From contig NC_027864.1 of assembly GCF_000187245.1 (NCBI RefSeq), forward strand, positions 124,001 to 188,000: a DNA stretch of 64,000 bases. The letters are read 5' to 3'. Source of the stretch: Ogataea parapolymorpha DL-1. Taxonomy: Eukaryota; Ascomycota; Pichiomycetes; Pichiales; Pichiaceae. The notes below the pieces were generated by a model. That model had not been told where the DNA came from. It searched no databases and worked only from the letters and a program-made list of their open reading frames with translations. Below, in pieces: positions 8,339 through 17,389 of the stretch (positions are counted from its first letter, which is position 1; the number at the start of each line of letters is the position of its first letter). The translations under genes were made by a program, and so were the position numbers.

Positions 8339-9658
8339 CTATTGCCAAACACTCGCAACCCTATCTACGGCACCACAGCTCACGATAGTCTCTGTGTTGC
8401 CCACCTCGGCCACAAAGGCAGATTTGATTCGGCCCTCGTGTGTCTTCAGTTCCTCAACCACAGACCCTGCTCCCACGTCAAAGCCTCTGACAATACCGTC
8501 GTCTCCAAATATCCAGATCCCATCTTTGTGGGGTCTTGTTTTCACTATGGGGTCAGAAAATTTGTCTTGGGGCGACATTGAATTAAAATTGGAGACAATA
8601 ATGTTTCGTCTGATGGTTACATTCGTCTGAAAAGACTCGCTATCTGTGGCCAGCACGCTCGCCGCCGCAATTTTTGCGGCCACTTCAGTCTCTTCGACGC
8701 CTATGAGATCAGCAATCGCCGGAATTTTAAAGGTAATCAATCTCATGTAGGGAATATGATTGGTAGCTGCTACCACACTATCACTCTCAATTTTTGCAAA
8801 TGCCATGGGATGAAACGAATGGCTAGAGAACTCAGAGTCATTCAGTGCTAAGCGTCCAATCTCAAAAATACGATCGTGGATGGTGTACACTCCAACCATC
8901 GAAGTGTCTGTGCGTCCCACAAGAATTACAGGATAATTGCTCGAGTCCGCGGTGATCAGCAGACAACTTGCTCTCGTAAGCAAATTCACCTCGTTCAATT
9001 TCTCGATGGTTCCGTCCTGAAGATTGACTTTAGTGGCCACCAATTTTGAATCCCATCCAGTGGAGACTAAAAAGCCTGATTTTCTATCCATTTGCTTGAA
9101 TTTCATTTGGAGAACGAGCCTCTTGTGTAATTGGTCTTCACTCAAAAGCTCCAGCTGAAGCTCATTATCGTAACTAGCTCTCCAGACCCTTAATTTCCCA
9201 TCCATACCGCAAGAGAAAAGTATGTCAGTTCCGTCGACTCCTGCCACAAGCTTTGTTGCTGTTGAACCATGGAGGTCATTTTTGACTAGCAGGTTTCTGC
9301 GCTTCTCTAGATCGAAAAAGTGGACCTGTTTGTTATTGGTCACAAATAGTCCCAAGGACAAACATTTGGTGCCAATCTCTAACTTTACAAAAGATGACGA
9401 TATTACAAGGGACTTTAGAGTGCCCAATTCCAAAGTTTCATGGCTTTTTGGGGCATCGACGGTCCATAGAGACTTGGTGTTCTCGAACTCTGGCTTTTCC
9501 AACGACAGATAGGCAAGTCTGTCCTTCAGAATAGTCTCCAAGGATTCCTCAACTGAACAGTCAAACTTCTTATTGAGCTCCAGCTCGAATGCCTCCAACG
9601 TGCGTGTGAGGTTGTTGGTCTTGAGATAGTGTGCTATTAGCTGTTGTGCGGCAGACAT
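8339..9658 (-). CDS. LisH and WD40-repeat protein, function unknown
   Basis: A 439-residue protein. The N-terminus (about residues 3-35, AAQQLIAHYLKTNNLTRTLEAF) is a good LisH dimerisation motif. The rest folds as divergent WD40 repeats, with recognisable units such as DILFSCGMDGKLRVWRAS and a last unit ending GAVDRVASVWQ at the very C-terminus. LisH-WD proteins include Lis1/Pac1, Smu1 and TBL1/Sif2, but this sequence is not clearly any of them. It is divergent from RPS23 across a 380-bp spacer. Confidence 0.75.
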   Translation of the reverse strand: MSAAQQLIAHYLKTNNLTRTLEAFELELNKKFDCSVEESLETILKDRLAYLSLEKPEFENTKSLWTVDAPKSHETLELGTLKSLVISSSFVKLEIGTKCLSLGLFVTNNKQVHFFDLEKRRNLLVKNDLHGSTATKLVAGVDGTDILFSCGMDGKLRVWRASYDNELQLELLSEDQLHKRLVLQMKFKQMDRKSGFLVSTGWDSKLVATKVNLQDGTIEKLNEVNLLTRASCLLITADSSNYPVILVGRTDTSMVGVYTIHDRIFEIGRLALNDSEFSSHSFHPMAFAKIESDSVVAATNHIPYMRLITFKIPAIADLIGVEETEVAAKIAAASVLATDSESFQTNVTIRRNIIVSNFNSMSPQDKFSDPIVKTRPHKDGIWIFGDDGIVRGFDVGAGSVVEELKTHEGRIKSAFVAEVGNTETIVSCGAVDRVASVWQ

Positions 9659-10038
9659 TGGATTTATGTTAAAAGGCCGATCGACGCGACTAAATTACGT
9701 GTAATATAAATCTGAGGCCTTAGACACTGCAGCTTTGCACACGAACCTGTCAGGGCTGTGCTAAACTGCTTGCCACAGCAAGGTAATCGATGCCCAATAG
9801 CTCGGCGAGAAAAGTGTCCAACCGTAGTGAGATGAAGATACATCTGGTTGGTGCTCTTCGCTATCCAATGTATGCGGTGCACGGATGTTTTCTCCATCAA
9901 CCTTTAAGGCAGGCGTACTTTTTTTTTGTGATTTCGGAGCATGTTTTGCACGTGACTGCTAATAGGGCTAATTTCTTACCCTGGAGCCTTGTTAAATAAT
10001 TTTTCTGAAAATTTGCAACTCTATCACTAACTTCAATC
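9659..10038. promoter_or_regulatory. divergent intergenic region with RPS23 promoter sites
   Basis: A 380-bp spacer between the LisH-WD gene and RPS23. It holds GCACGTGAC at 9948-9956 (Cbf1-type E-box) and TAGGGCTA at 9963-9970 (Tbf1-like), 69-91 bp before the RPS23 ATG. In Candida albicans, Cbf1 and Tbf1 sites mark ribosomal protein promoters. A T9 tract lies just upstream of the E-box. Short ORFs here (such as 9664-9900 minus) look like noise. Confidence 0.55.
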
Positions 10039-10476
10039 ATGGGAAAAGGAAAGCCTAGAGGACTCAACTCCGCCAGAAAGCTGAGAGTGCACAGAAGAAA
10101 CAACAAGTGGGCAGACAAACAATACAAGTCCAGACTGTTAGGAACTGCTTACAAGTCCTCCCCATTCGGTGGATCTTCCCACGCTAAGGGTATTGTTCTT
10201 GAGAAGTTGGGTATTGAGTCCAAGCAACCAAACTCCGCCATTAGAAAGTGTGTCAGAGTGCAACTGATTAAGAACGGTAAGAAGGTCACTGCTTTCGTTC
10301 CAAATGACGGTTGTTTGAACTTTGTGGACGAGAACGATGAGGTCCTCCTTGCTGGTTTCGGTAGAAGAGGTAAGGCCAAGGGTGATATTCCAGGTGTCAG
10401 ATTCAAGGTCGTCAAGGTTGCTGGTGTCTCCTTGTTGGCTCTCTGGAAGGAGAAGAAGGAAAAGCCAAGATCTTAG
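10039..10476 (+). CDS. RPS23: 40S ribosomal protein uS12
   Basis: A 145-residue protein nearly identical to yeast Rps23 (uS12), located in the decoding centre of the small subunit. The conserved loop KQPNSAIRK carries Pro64, the proline that is hydroxylated in yeast and animals. Codon choice is strongly biased (AGA, AAG, TCC, GTC), as for highly expressed genes. The reading frame is uninterrupted, whereas the S. cerevisiae RPS23 genes have an intron near the 5' end. Promoter sites are described in the upstream entry. Confidence 0.98.
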   Translation: MGKGKPRGLNSARKLRVHRRNNKWADKQYKSRLLGTAYKSSPFGGSSHAKGIVLEKLGIESKQPNSAIRKCVRVQLIKNGKKVTAFVPNDGCLNFVDENDEVLLAGFGRRGKAKGDIPGVRFKVVKVAGVSLLALWKEKKEKPRS

Positions 10477-10542
10477 GTACAAAGAGCAATAAGACATAAT
10501 AAAAACTGGTACAGACATGATTGTAGAAGCAGTATATTATAG

Positions 10543-11679
10543 TTACATGGCCAAGCCGCGGCCTTCGATAGAGACACCTCCCTTCTTGGTGCTCTTTTTC
10601 TTCTGGCTCAGCATCACGAGTCTCTGGTTCAGTTTCTTGAATCTCTCGTCTCTGCTTAGAGATGATCCAACGCCCATCGCAGCAGCGCTGTTCTTTTGCT
10701 GGCCAATGGAATTCAAGTTCACTTGAGGCGCCACAGTATAAACACTGGTACGGGCTTCTGGTGCCGCAGCACGCTTTCTTCTGTCTGCACTTTCCTGGTA
10801 AAGAGATTTGCGAACGGGTTGCTGGGGTTTTGGTGTTGGAGACATGCTTTGCAATCTGTCCACATCCACGGTGACGGTCTGCACTTTCTTCGCTCTGTAG
10901 TTGTCTGATCTGCCCATGATTGGTCTGGTCCAGTCACCAATGAGCTTTTCGGCCGTTCGTTTCAGCGATGGGTCCACTTTCTTTGACTTTTGGTAGAATA
11001 ACATCACTTTACCCAGACCTGACTCTCTGAGGTGAATCGTTTTGATTGGAAGCTTTGTAAGCTCGCTAAAGAGAGTCTTCTGAATTTCAAATGCGGGGAG
11101 CGAAGCATCGGGAAGCGGTTCCAGCCAAATTCGCACGGCCTCCAATAAGTTGTTATCGAGAATCGAGTCGTACAAGTTCGATTTTAAAAGTGTATCCTTG
11201 ACTTGCGGTAACAGTTTCAGTTTGTGCGTGGCCGGACGCTTGTTGTTGACACAGTCAATGTCTAACTCGGCGGCATCTTTCATCATATTCTTCAAGTGGG
11301 CAATGGCTTCGTCCTGCATCGCCTCCAAATCCACCTCGTCGTTCTTCTTGCGCTTGGTAGGTTTCCTAAGCACCGCAGCAAATTTCTCTTCGAACTCTCT
11401 TCTTTTCCTTGTCTGTTCATCTTCCTCTTCAATTTCTTCCGGTGCGGCAACTTCGGCGTCCTCTTGTTGTGCGCCCTTACTGCGCTTGAGCTTTTTGTTT
11501 TTCGGTTTCTTCTCAGTTTCCGCCTCCTCGCTACGTTCGCGCTTGTGAGCTTCGAGCTTGTTGATGTCTTCCTCAAGATCTGGAGCATCTTGGCTGGTAC
11601 GGTCTGGGGCCTCCACAGGAGCAGCAGGGGATTCCCCGGTGGAAGATGCTAGCTGATTGGTCTCGTCTCCTTCGTCCAT
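10543..11679 (-). CDS. IWS1: Iws1/Spn1 transcription elongation factor
   Basis: A 378-residue protein matching Iws1/Spn1, which binds Spt6 and RNA polymerase II and acts in elongation and chromatin maintenance. The N-terminal ~130 residues are acidic/basic low complexity with probable nuclear signals ([11 protein letters not shown]). The conserved TFIIS-N/LEDGF-like helical core spans about residues 150-290 and includes [20 protein letters not shown] and [20 protein letters not shown]. The C-terminus is basic. It starts 56 bp from the divergent TOM5 start. Confidence 0.92.
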   Translation of the reverse strand: MDEGDETNQLASSTGESPAAPVEAPDRTSQDAPDLEEDINKLEAHKRERSEEAETEKKPKNKKLKRSKGAQQEDAEVAAPEEIEEEDEQTRKRREFEEKFAAVLRKPTKRKKNDEVDLEAMQDEAIAHLKNMMKDAAELDIDCVNNKRPATHKLKLLPQVKDTLLKSNLYDSILDNNLLEAVRIWLEPLPDASLPAFEIQKTLFSELTKLPIKTIHLRESGLGKVMLFYQKSKKVDPSLKRTAEKLIGDWTRPIMGRSDNYRAKKVQTVTVDVDRLQSMSPTPKPQQPVRKSLYQESADRRKRAAAPEARTSVYTVAPQVNLNSIGQQKNSAAAMGVGSSLSRDERFKKLNQRLVMLSQKKKSTKKGGVSIEGRGLAM

Positions 11680-11735
11680 AATTTTTAATAAAAAAACCGT
11701 GCACAGTTATTTTTTTAAAAATCTTTTATTTCACC

Positions 11736-11873
11736 ATGGATGGATTTTCTGAAGAAGACGCTAAGAAGTTCAAGCAAATGCAAAACGAGGCCACTTTCAA
11801 GCTAGCTGCTGTCATAGCAGTTGGTCTGTGGCTTGTTCCAACTGCTGTTCACTTTGTGAGAAAGGCTTTGTAA
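11736..11873 (+). CDS. TOM5: TOM complex small subunit Tom5
   Basis: A 45-residue protein. The N-terminal half is acidic and polar (DGFSEEDAKKFKQMQNEATF), and residues ~22-40 form a single hydrophobic span with a proline (AAVIAVGLWLVPTAVHFV), ending in basic residues (RKAL). This is the layout of Tom5, a tail-anchored subunit of the mitochondrial outer-membrane translocase that helps pass preproteins from receptors to Tom40. Length (S. cerevisiae: 50) and the SEE...K..K pattern agree. The ATG has a CACC context and lies 56 bp from the IWS1 start. Confidence 0.8.
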   Translation: MDGFSEEDAKKFKQMQNEATFKLAAVIAVGLWLVPTAVHFVRKAL

Positions 11874-12385
11874 GAAAATTGCGAGATGCATCTGTATATA
11901 TGGGTGATCAATGACTACGGCCCACATGATGTTGGTGTTACATGAGAGTTTTTCATCGCTTTGCAAAAGATGATGTCTAGTTTTTGCTTGTCCAAATAGG
12001 CTATATTTATGTACATTTGACAATGAAATGTTGATTTTGCCAATTTGCTACAGTAGACAGTGGCCAACGTCTGTTCAAGATTCGCCATCGCCTCTATCTT
12101 AGAGAGTACTTGAGGTCTACGAACGTCATCGCGTGTATGTTTGCCGGTGATCTGGTGTGCTGTCATGTTTGACATAAGATCTCCAATACTAGCTTTTGAT
12201 ATTAAATATTCGAACTTATTATAATCCTAATATACACTTATAATACATCTGCGTTCAAAATCCCAGAACGTACGCCATTTGCAATAAAGATGCTTCTGCA
12301 ACCACAGGCTGCTCTCAGAACACTTAAATGACCCTCCTTCGCTCTTAATCCGTCAACCCCAGAACACGACATTTTTCCTGTCGTA
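11874..12385. other. 512-bp convergent intergenic region, no clear gene
   Basis: Unusually long for a tail-to-tail spacer here, where others are 3-133 bp. A minus-strand ORF of 86 codons (11915-12175) resembles nothing I recognise. I saw no tRNA signature, no good snoRNA box pair and no splice signals that would extend the ORF. It could hold an unannotated small gene or a non-coding RNA. Confidence 0.4.
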
Positions 12386-13330
12386 TCACTGTAACTCCTT
12401 ATCCAAGAAATTGTTCAATTTTTGCACCAGATCTAGCTGGACTTGGGGATTTGACTCAGAACTCTTATCGACTTTCGTCAAACCCAGCTCTTCTAGGATT
12501 CCCTTGATGCGTCCATTCAAATACCTATCTTCCTCGGAGTGATCAAATGCAACTATTTTTGGGTCATTCAAAATTTCCTTCATGGATTCCACTTTGTCAT
12601 ACACATACTTTACTTCGTTGATCAAAAACTTGTAAGTTTCCTTTAAAGGGGTCAGTTTCTCGAGGATAGCTCCGGTTTCACCATTTAGAGACTCCTCCGA
12701 TTTTAGGTCGATAAAAGACAGCTCTGCCTTGAGCTTTCTCGAGTAGTCCAGCAAATATCTGAACTTGGAGAGCATTTGGTTCAAAACCTTATTGACGATG
12801 ATTTCAGTTTCCAGCTCGCGCACAAGTCGCTCGTACTCAGAATCCAGTTTTTGTGCTTCCTCAGATATATTATCACGTATTTCCATCCCACGATGGTGTT
12901 TTAATCGCACAAATCCTCCAGCAACAAGGTCCTCCGGTATATTCAGTATATTCCTCATCGCATACACCTCGAACTTGTCGAAGTTCTTGTTGATCACATG
13001 CTCCATCAAAGATTCTAGAGTGGCTGTTCCCTTCTGTATGTCTTCCACAGTGTAGCTAAAACCCGCATTTGTTTGTTCTTGTATCTCTTCCTCGTTGACT
13101 ATCACGTCGTCATCATCGTTGCGTGAATGCAAGACGCGCTCTTGCTGCTGTTTTTCCTCCTCCTCTTTATCGAATTTTTTTTGAATCAAAGCCAGCTCCA
13201 ATTGCTCTGTACATCGATACATAATTTCATTGATCATGTTGATAATGTCGTCAATCACGGAGATAGGCTGAAAACCAAGATGCTCCGTCAGGAGCTGCGA
13301 AGCAAGCATCTCTGCCGACTCGTTACTCAT
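12386..13330 (-). CDS. MTW1: Mtw1/Mis12 kinetochore subunit
   Basis: A 314-residue, coiled-coil-rich protein. The N-terminus (LLTEHLGFQPISVIDDIINMINEIMYRCTEQLE, residues ~13-45) is the Mis12/Mtw1 signature helix region. Mtw1 is part of the MIND complex that joins inner centromere proteins to Ndc80 and Spc105 at the kinetochore. Acidic and glutamine-rich stretches around residues 55-85 separate head helices from a long coiled coil (about 150-260). Length fits the family (289 aa in S. cerevisiae). Confidence 0.88.
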   Translation of the reverse strand: MSNESAEMLASQLLTEHLGFQPISVIDDIINMINEIMYRCTEQLELALIQKKFDKEEEEKQQQERVLHSRNDDDDVIVNEEEIQEQTNAGFSYTVEDIQKGTATLESLMEHVINKNFDKFEVYAMRNILNIPEDLVAGGFVRLKHHRGMEIRDNISEEAQKLDSEYERLVRELETEIIVNKVLNQMLSKFRYLLDYSRKLKAELSFIDLKSEESLNGETGAILEKLTPLKETYKFLINEVKYVYDKVESMKEILNDPKIVAFDHSEEDRYLNGRIKGILEELGLTKVDKSSESNPQVQLDLVQKLNNFLDKELQ

Positions 13331-13425
13331 GTTGTTTATTTTTTGTTTTGATGAAATACATTTATTCTACATGTGGCAGTTAAATGTGGCTAGTACATTT
13401 TCCAAAATGCTAGTGCTATATTACA

Positions 13426-14313
13426 TCACTCTTCGTCAGAACTCAGCTCGCCGCCAATAACTTTGTTATCCTCATCTTCGTCGTCTTCCTCGTCCTGGTC
13501 GTACTGTGGAACCTCGGTTTTGTCGTCGGTGTTGTCCTCGTCATCCACGACAATATCCTCTGGCTCCTCGAACTTCTTGTGCTTTCCGTCCCTAACAACC
13601 GGCTGGCTTTCCTTATCGGAGCCGGGCTTCACCAGAGTACCCTCCATGGAAACGACTTTACCTGCAGCGTGCAAGGCTTTAATCGTAAAGCGAATCTTTC
13701 CCTCGACAGGGACACCATTTTCATCTACCCATTGACCAAGAGACTTGCCAAACTTTTCGGCATCCCCTTCGGCATTGAATTCATCCACCTGGTTGGGTAT
13801 GTACCTCCACTCTGGCGGGATTCCTCCCTTTTTGATCGTGGCATTGAAGGTATCGTTGATGAGAAGACCAATGTGAGATTGAGATTGCATGTACGACCAG
13901 CCTTCAACAACATCGCCCACTTGTGGTCTCCAAACCAACAGCTCGGCTGTACACCATACAAATGCAAATGGATTGTCGTTAGCGATCTTCGCAACGGCAA
14001 TTTCTGTCCCGTCTTCATCCTCAACCACATTTTCCGAGTCAAGTTGGACATTGTAGTACCCCAGAAGAACACCTTTGGCAAAAGGAACATAGGTCATAAG
14101 CATGTGGTCGAGATGTTGCTGTTTAATTCCATTGATTGGCGAGTTTATATGGCATGGAGCGAGAGACAAATAAAGCCGGGCTTTCATTTTGTGGAAACAC
14201 TTCGACAACCCAGTTTCATCCACAGGATTGGTTGATTTATGAGATATTACATTGTACATGTCTTTTGCCGTGCGCGAGCTGGCAGAGAATCTTCTCTTCA
14301 CCCCAATAGACAT
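13426..14313 (-). CDS. RPA43: RNA polymerase I subunit Rpa43
   Basis: A 295-residue protein matching Rpa43, the Pol I stalk subunit that partners with Rpa14 and contacts Rrn3. Landmarks: STNPVDETGLSKC near the N-terminus, LYLSLAPCHINSPINGIKQQHLD, FAFVWCTAELLVWRPQVGDVVEGW (OB-type region), SQSHIGLLINDTFNATIKK and LGQWVDENGVPVEGKIRFTI. The last ~60 residues are acidic, as in other yeasts. The ATG at 14313 was chosen: the frame is open to 14388 but the extra stretch crosses a T12/A12 tract and has no family match. The spacer to the next gene upstream is only 76 bp. Confidence 0.92.
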   Translation of the reverse strand: MSIGVKRRFSASSRTAKDMYNVISHKSTNPVDETGLSKCFHKMKARLYLSLAPCHINSPINGIKQQHLDHMLMTYVPFAKGVLLGYYNVQLDSENVVEDEDGTEIAVAKIANDNPFAFVWCTAELLVWRPQVGDVVEGWSYMQSQSHIGLLINDTFNATIKKGGIPPEWRYIPNQVDEFNAEGDAEKFGKSLGQWVDENGVPVEGKIRFTIKALHAAGKVVSMEGTLVKPGSDKESQPVVRDGKHKKFEEPEDIVVDDEDNTDDKTEVPQYDQDEEDDEDEDNKVIGGELSSDEE

Positions 14314-14389
14314 GTTCGAATATTTTATTTCAATTGGAAAATTTTTTTTTTTTAGAGCCGCACCGCGATAAGAGGAAGCACACTTCAAC

Positions 14390-17143
14390 TCAACGTCTTT
14401 TGAAAAGCTTAGTCAACTTTCGCGAAGGTCCAGGAGATTCAGGAGAGTTGATCACACTCATCATAGAGAACTTTCCATTCACCTCCACAGGAATGCTATT
14501 CGTGTTGACCTTGCTGAAACCTTCAAATTCTCCTCCAACCATAGAGCCCTGAAACTTCCGGAACGCCAGTCCTTCTTGGGAATTGAGTTGCTTGGTTCTG
14601 TTTCGGAACTGTGGCTTGTACGACGACCATTTCTGCCGCATCTGTTTTTGCATTTGCTGTGGGGTCGGAGCGTCTTCGTCCTCGCTATATTCGGGGACCC
14701 CTGTAAAGCGTACTTTCTTGATCACTTCCCCATTTGCATCAAGCTCAGGCGACGAATTCTCAGGAACAACTAGCACATTTCCAAGATTCTGTGGGGGGCC
14801 GTTTTGGCGTGTAGACGAGGCCCGCGAACGTGTTTTGATCGAAGAATTCTCGCTTGTTTTGTTAGGCGAGTTCCGTGTGGCAATGTTGTCTACTTCGGGA
14901 CCTTTTGCGGTCTCGTCACCTTCTGGAATCGAGCTCACTGGCCTTTGCGACAAACTGCCAGACCTACTACGCGACACAGAATTCGATGGAGACGCGCGTC
15001 CCGCCGCGTTATTCCCTGGTGACTGTAGGTTTTCGCTACCCTGTAGTGATCCTGATCGAGATCTGTTTGTTTGGACCTGGAAGTCTGGGAAGTTGCTCTG
15101 TTTGAGCGAATTTAGCGGGCTGGTGGGGAATTCTGCATCACTTTGCAGCGAGTTGCTTCTGCTTCCTGAGTTTGACCCACCCAGGGATTTTGCAGGAGAT
15201 CCATTTAAGTGAGCATAGAATGATCTTGGCCTTGGTTTTGGTTCAATTCTTTTCGCAATGGCCTGTCCATTCTGCGACGATTTCATGATATGCTGCTGGA
15301 GTCTTTGCTGGGCAGTCAGCGGTGGCTGTGTCACTTTTTTAGAGGCCAAAGCCGCTGCTCTGGCATGGTCGACGGGTGAGTTCTGTGGCTTTGATGAATT
15401 TGTTTGCGGACGAAGAGTGGGTTTTGAGGACGCACCAGCCCCAGTTGTGGTCAAGTTGATATTTGGACTCTGAAATTCAATCAGCGGAGAGGTAGGATCC
15501 GACGTAGTTTCGTTCTGCTCTGGAATCACGCGGTGAATCTCGGGAGTGACCAGTAGAGAATTACGCCTACTGGAAGTGGATTTTGATCGACGAAGAGAAC
15601 CATCGTCTTGGTTGCTCTGCAGACTAGACGACCGCGAGCGTGAAATGGACGATTGTCGGGATAAGGAGTTTGGAGACGATCTGGTGGATCTCAACTCTTC
15701 GCGCAGCTGTTTTTCACGTTCTCCAACTTTCTGCTGCATCTCTTCTGCTTTCTGCTGTTCCTGGTCTCTTACATCAGCCTCTCTGATTAGCCTGGCTTCT
15801 CTGGCATCATCAAAAAGCTCTTTCTGGAATTTTGACTGTTTTTCCATATCTGCCTTGAACTTCTCGGGCGATATGTGCATAGCCTCCATGTTTCTGCCTA
15901 GCTGGGCATTGAATTGCAAGCGTTTTTGCTCGTTTCGCTCTCTAATTGTCTGCTCTTTAAGCTTCCTTCTCAATTGCTCCTTGTCGAACTCATTAGAGCG
16001 ATTCGAATCGATAATGATTTGCCACTCCGCCTGAAACCTTCTCAGGACAAAGACCATCGTACTCAGCAAGCTGTGTGCATCGTCGCTGACCTTATAAAGC
16101 TCAAATATATTGTCGGGACGGACTGCCATCAAACTTCCGTTTCTCGTGATTTTCGTTATGGCAGCTAGCAGTAGATTGTTCTTTTTTGACTGGTTGAAAT
16201 AAACTTCAAAGTTCCTCATCACCACTCTAAGGGAGTCGCTTGTGCGCGCATAATTTTCAAAGTAGAAGCTGTTGTTATGGTATAAGACTTTGCCAAATTT
16301 GCGGACCACACCGTAAAAGTCAGCTAGGTGCAATAAAAGCAGAAGCGATCTCTGAAGAATGTATTTGCAATGTGGTGACGAAAGCAGATTCTCTTTGACC
16401 TTGCATCTGCCAAGAGCATCAATGCGGTCCCGGAAGACATCCATGGCTAATTCAAAATTAGCCAGGTTGACGTTCAGGCTCTTGAGGTCAAAAGAGCGGA
16501 GATAGATGTCGGCTTTAGCATCGGCGGAAGCATTTTCTGGCTCATCGTCAACCAGGAGCTGCATGGACTGTAGCTCCGGAAACTCTAGCATGTCTGAAAT
16601 ATCATCCAGTGTGAAAAGAGGCTTGTCTTTCTTCGTTTCCTGAGAAGATCGTTCGTTCATGGCAATTTTCCACTTGTGGTCGTATATCTCAAACGTATTA
16701 ATTAACAATAGCTCCAACAGCTTTAGAGTGTCCAAACTTTGCCTCACTGTTGGCAACCTAAGCTTGGTAGTGTCGTAATTGGTGGAATTGTCCATACAGT
16801 CGAAGCTCACCGCACTGGTGTTAGGCGAAGGCTCTATAGATTGGGCCGGATTAAACTTGTTGCCATTGATTAAGATTTCAGATCTCCTGTATATGTTATC
16901 ATTGACGTTGAATATACACCCGTTGAGCAGTATGATGTATTTTGTGAAAGCAATCTTCTTTTCTTGGGAGCATGTTTTGACGAGGGATTTAACGTTCTCA
17001 ACCAGTTTGAGTATTTTCTGTGAGGCGTAGCGATATTGCAATATGCGCGCGTCAAGAGAGTCTAATGGGACACAGTCTTTGATAGCAGGAGCTGGCAGAC
17101 CCGACTGGCTATTCATTGATGGAGCCGGTGAGTGTGTACTCAT
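14390..17143 (-). CDS. Gip3/Her1-like PP1-docking protein
   Basis: A 917-residue protein. About residues 20-400 are helical and ordered, residues ~400-490 form a charged coiled coil (EQTIRERNEQKRLQFNAQ region), and the remainder is Ser/Asn/Pro-rich and disordered. Near the C-terminus, KVRF (residues 810-813) followed by an acidic stretch is a good RVxF docking motif for the PP1 phosphatase Glc7. This layout recalls S. cerevisiae Gip3 and Her1, cytoplasmic proteins that bind Glc7 or influence ER remodelling. The family call is moderate; the PP1 motif is directly visible. Confidence 0.6.
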   Translation of the reverse strand: MSTHSPAPSMNSQSGLPAPAIKDCVPLDSLDARILQYRYASQKILKLVENVKSLVKTCSQEKKIAFTKYIILLNGCIFNVNDNIYRRSEILINGNKFNPAQSIEPSPNTSAVSFDCMDNSTNYDTTKLRLPTVRQSLDTLKLLELLLINTFEIYDHKWKIAMNERSSQETKKDKPLFTLDDISDMLEFPELQSMQLLVDDEPENASADAKADIYLRSFDLKSLNVNLANFELAMDVFRDRIDALGRCKVKENLLSSPHCKYILQRSLLLLLHLADFYGVVRKFGKVLYHNNSFYFENYARTSDSLRVVMRNFEVYFNQSKKNNLLLAAITKITRNGSLMAVRPDNIFELYKVSDDAHSLLSTMVFVLRRFQAEWQIIIDSNRSNEFDKEQLRRKLKEQTIRERNEQKRLQFNAQLGRNMEAMHISPEKFKADMEKQSKFQKELFDDAREARLIREADVRDQEQQKAEEMQQKVGEREKQLREELRSTRSSPNSLSRQSSISRSRSSSLQSNQDDGSLRRSKSTSSRRNSLLVTPEIHRVIPEQNETTSDPTSPLIEFQSPNINLTTTGAGASSKPTLRPQTNSSKPQNSPVDHARAAALASKKVTQPPLTAQQRLQQHIMKSSQNGQAIAKRIEPKPRPRSFYAHLNGSPAKSLGGSNSGSRSNSLQSDAEFPTSPLNSLKQSNFPDFQVQTNRSRSGSLQGSENLQSPGNNAAGRASPSNSVSRSRSGSLSQRPVSSIPEGDETAKGPEVDNIATRNSPNKTSENSSIKTRSRASSTRQNGPPQNLGNVLVVPENSSPELDANGEVIKKVRFTGVPEYSEDEDAPTPQQMQKQMRQKWSSYKPQFRNRTKQLNSQEGLAFRKFQGSMVGGEFEGFSKVNTNSIPVEVNGKFSMMSVINSPESPGPSRKLTKLFKRR

Positions 17144-17389
17144 TACTTGTCAACGCGTTTATCTTATCAATAAGCCGGTGTGTAGTGCAAACTAAATGCC
17201 CTAAAAGGCGATTTCAGCAAATATCGAATTGTAGATCTTTGAGAAGTAAAGGGAACGCGAATTAAATCAATATTCCGGTGGTAATTCACGGTCAAATAGT
17301 CAAGTGTAGATGCATCTAGTACACAAGCGAATAATTTAGTTTTACTGCGTACGATTTTTTTTACACAGCCCGTAGCTCTATATACATAT

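Noticed and set aside
10039..10476. Possible intron in RPS23
   Set aside because: S. cerevisiae RPS23 genes have one, but the frame here is uninterrupted and matches the protein from residue 1.
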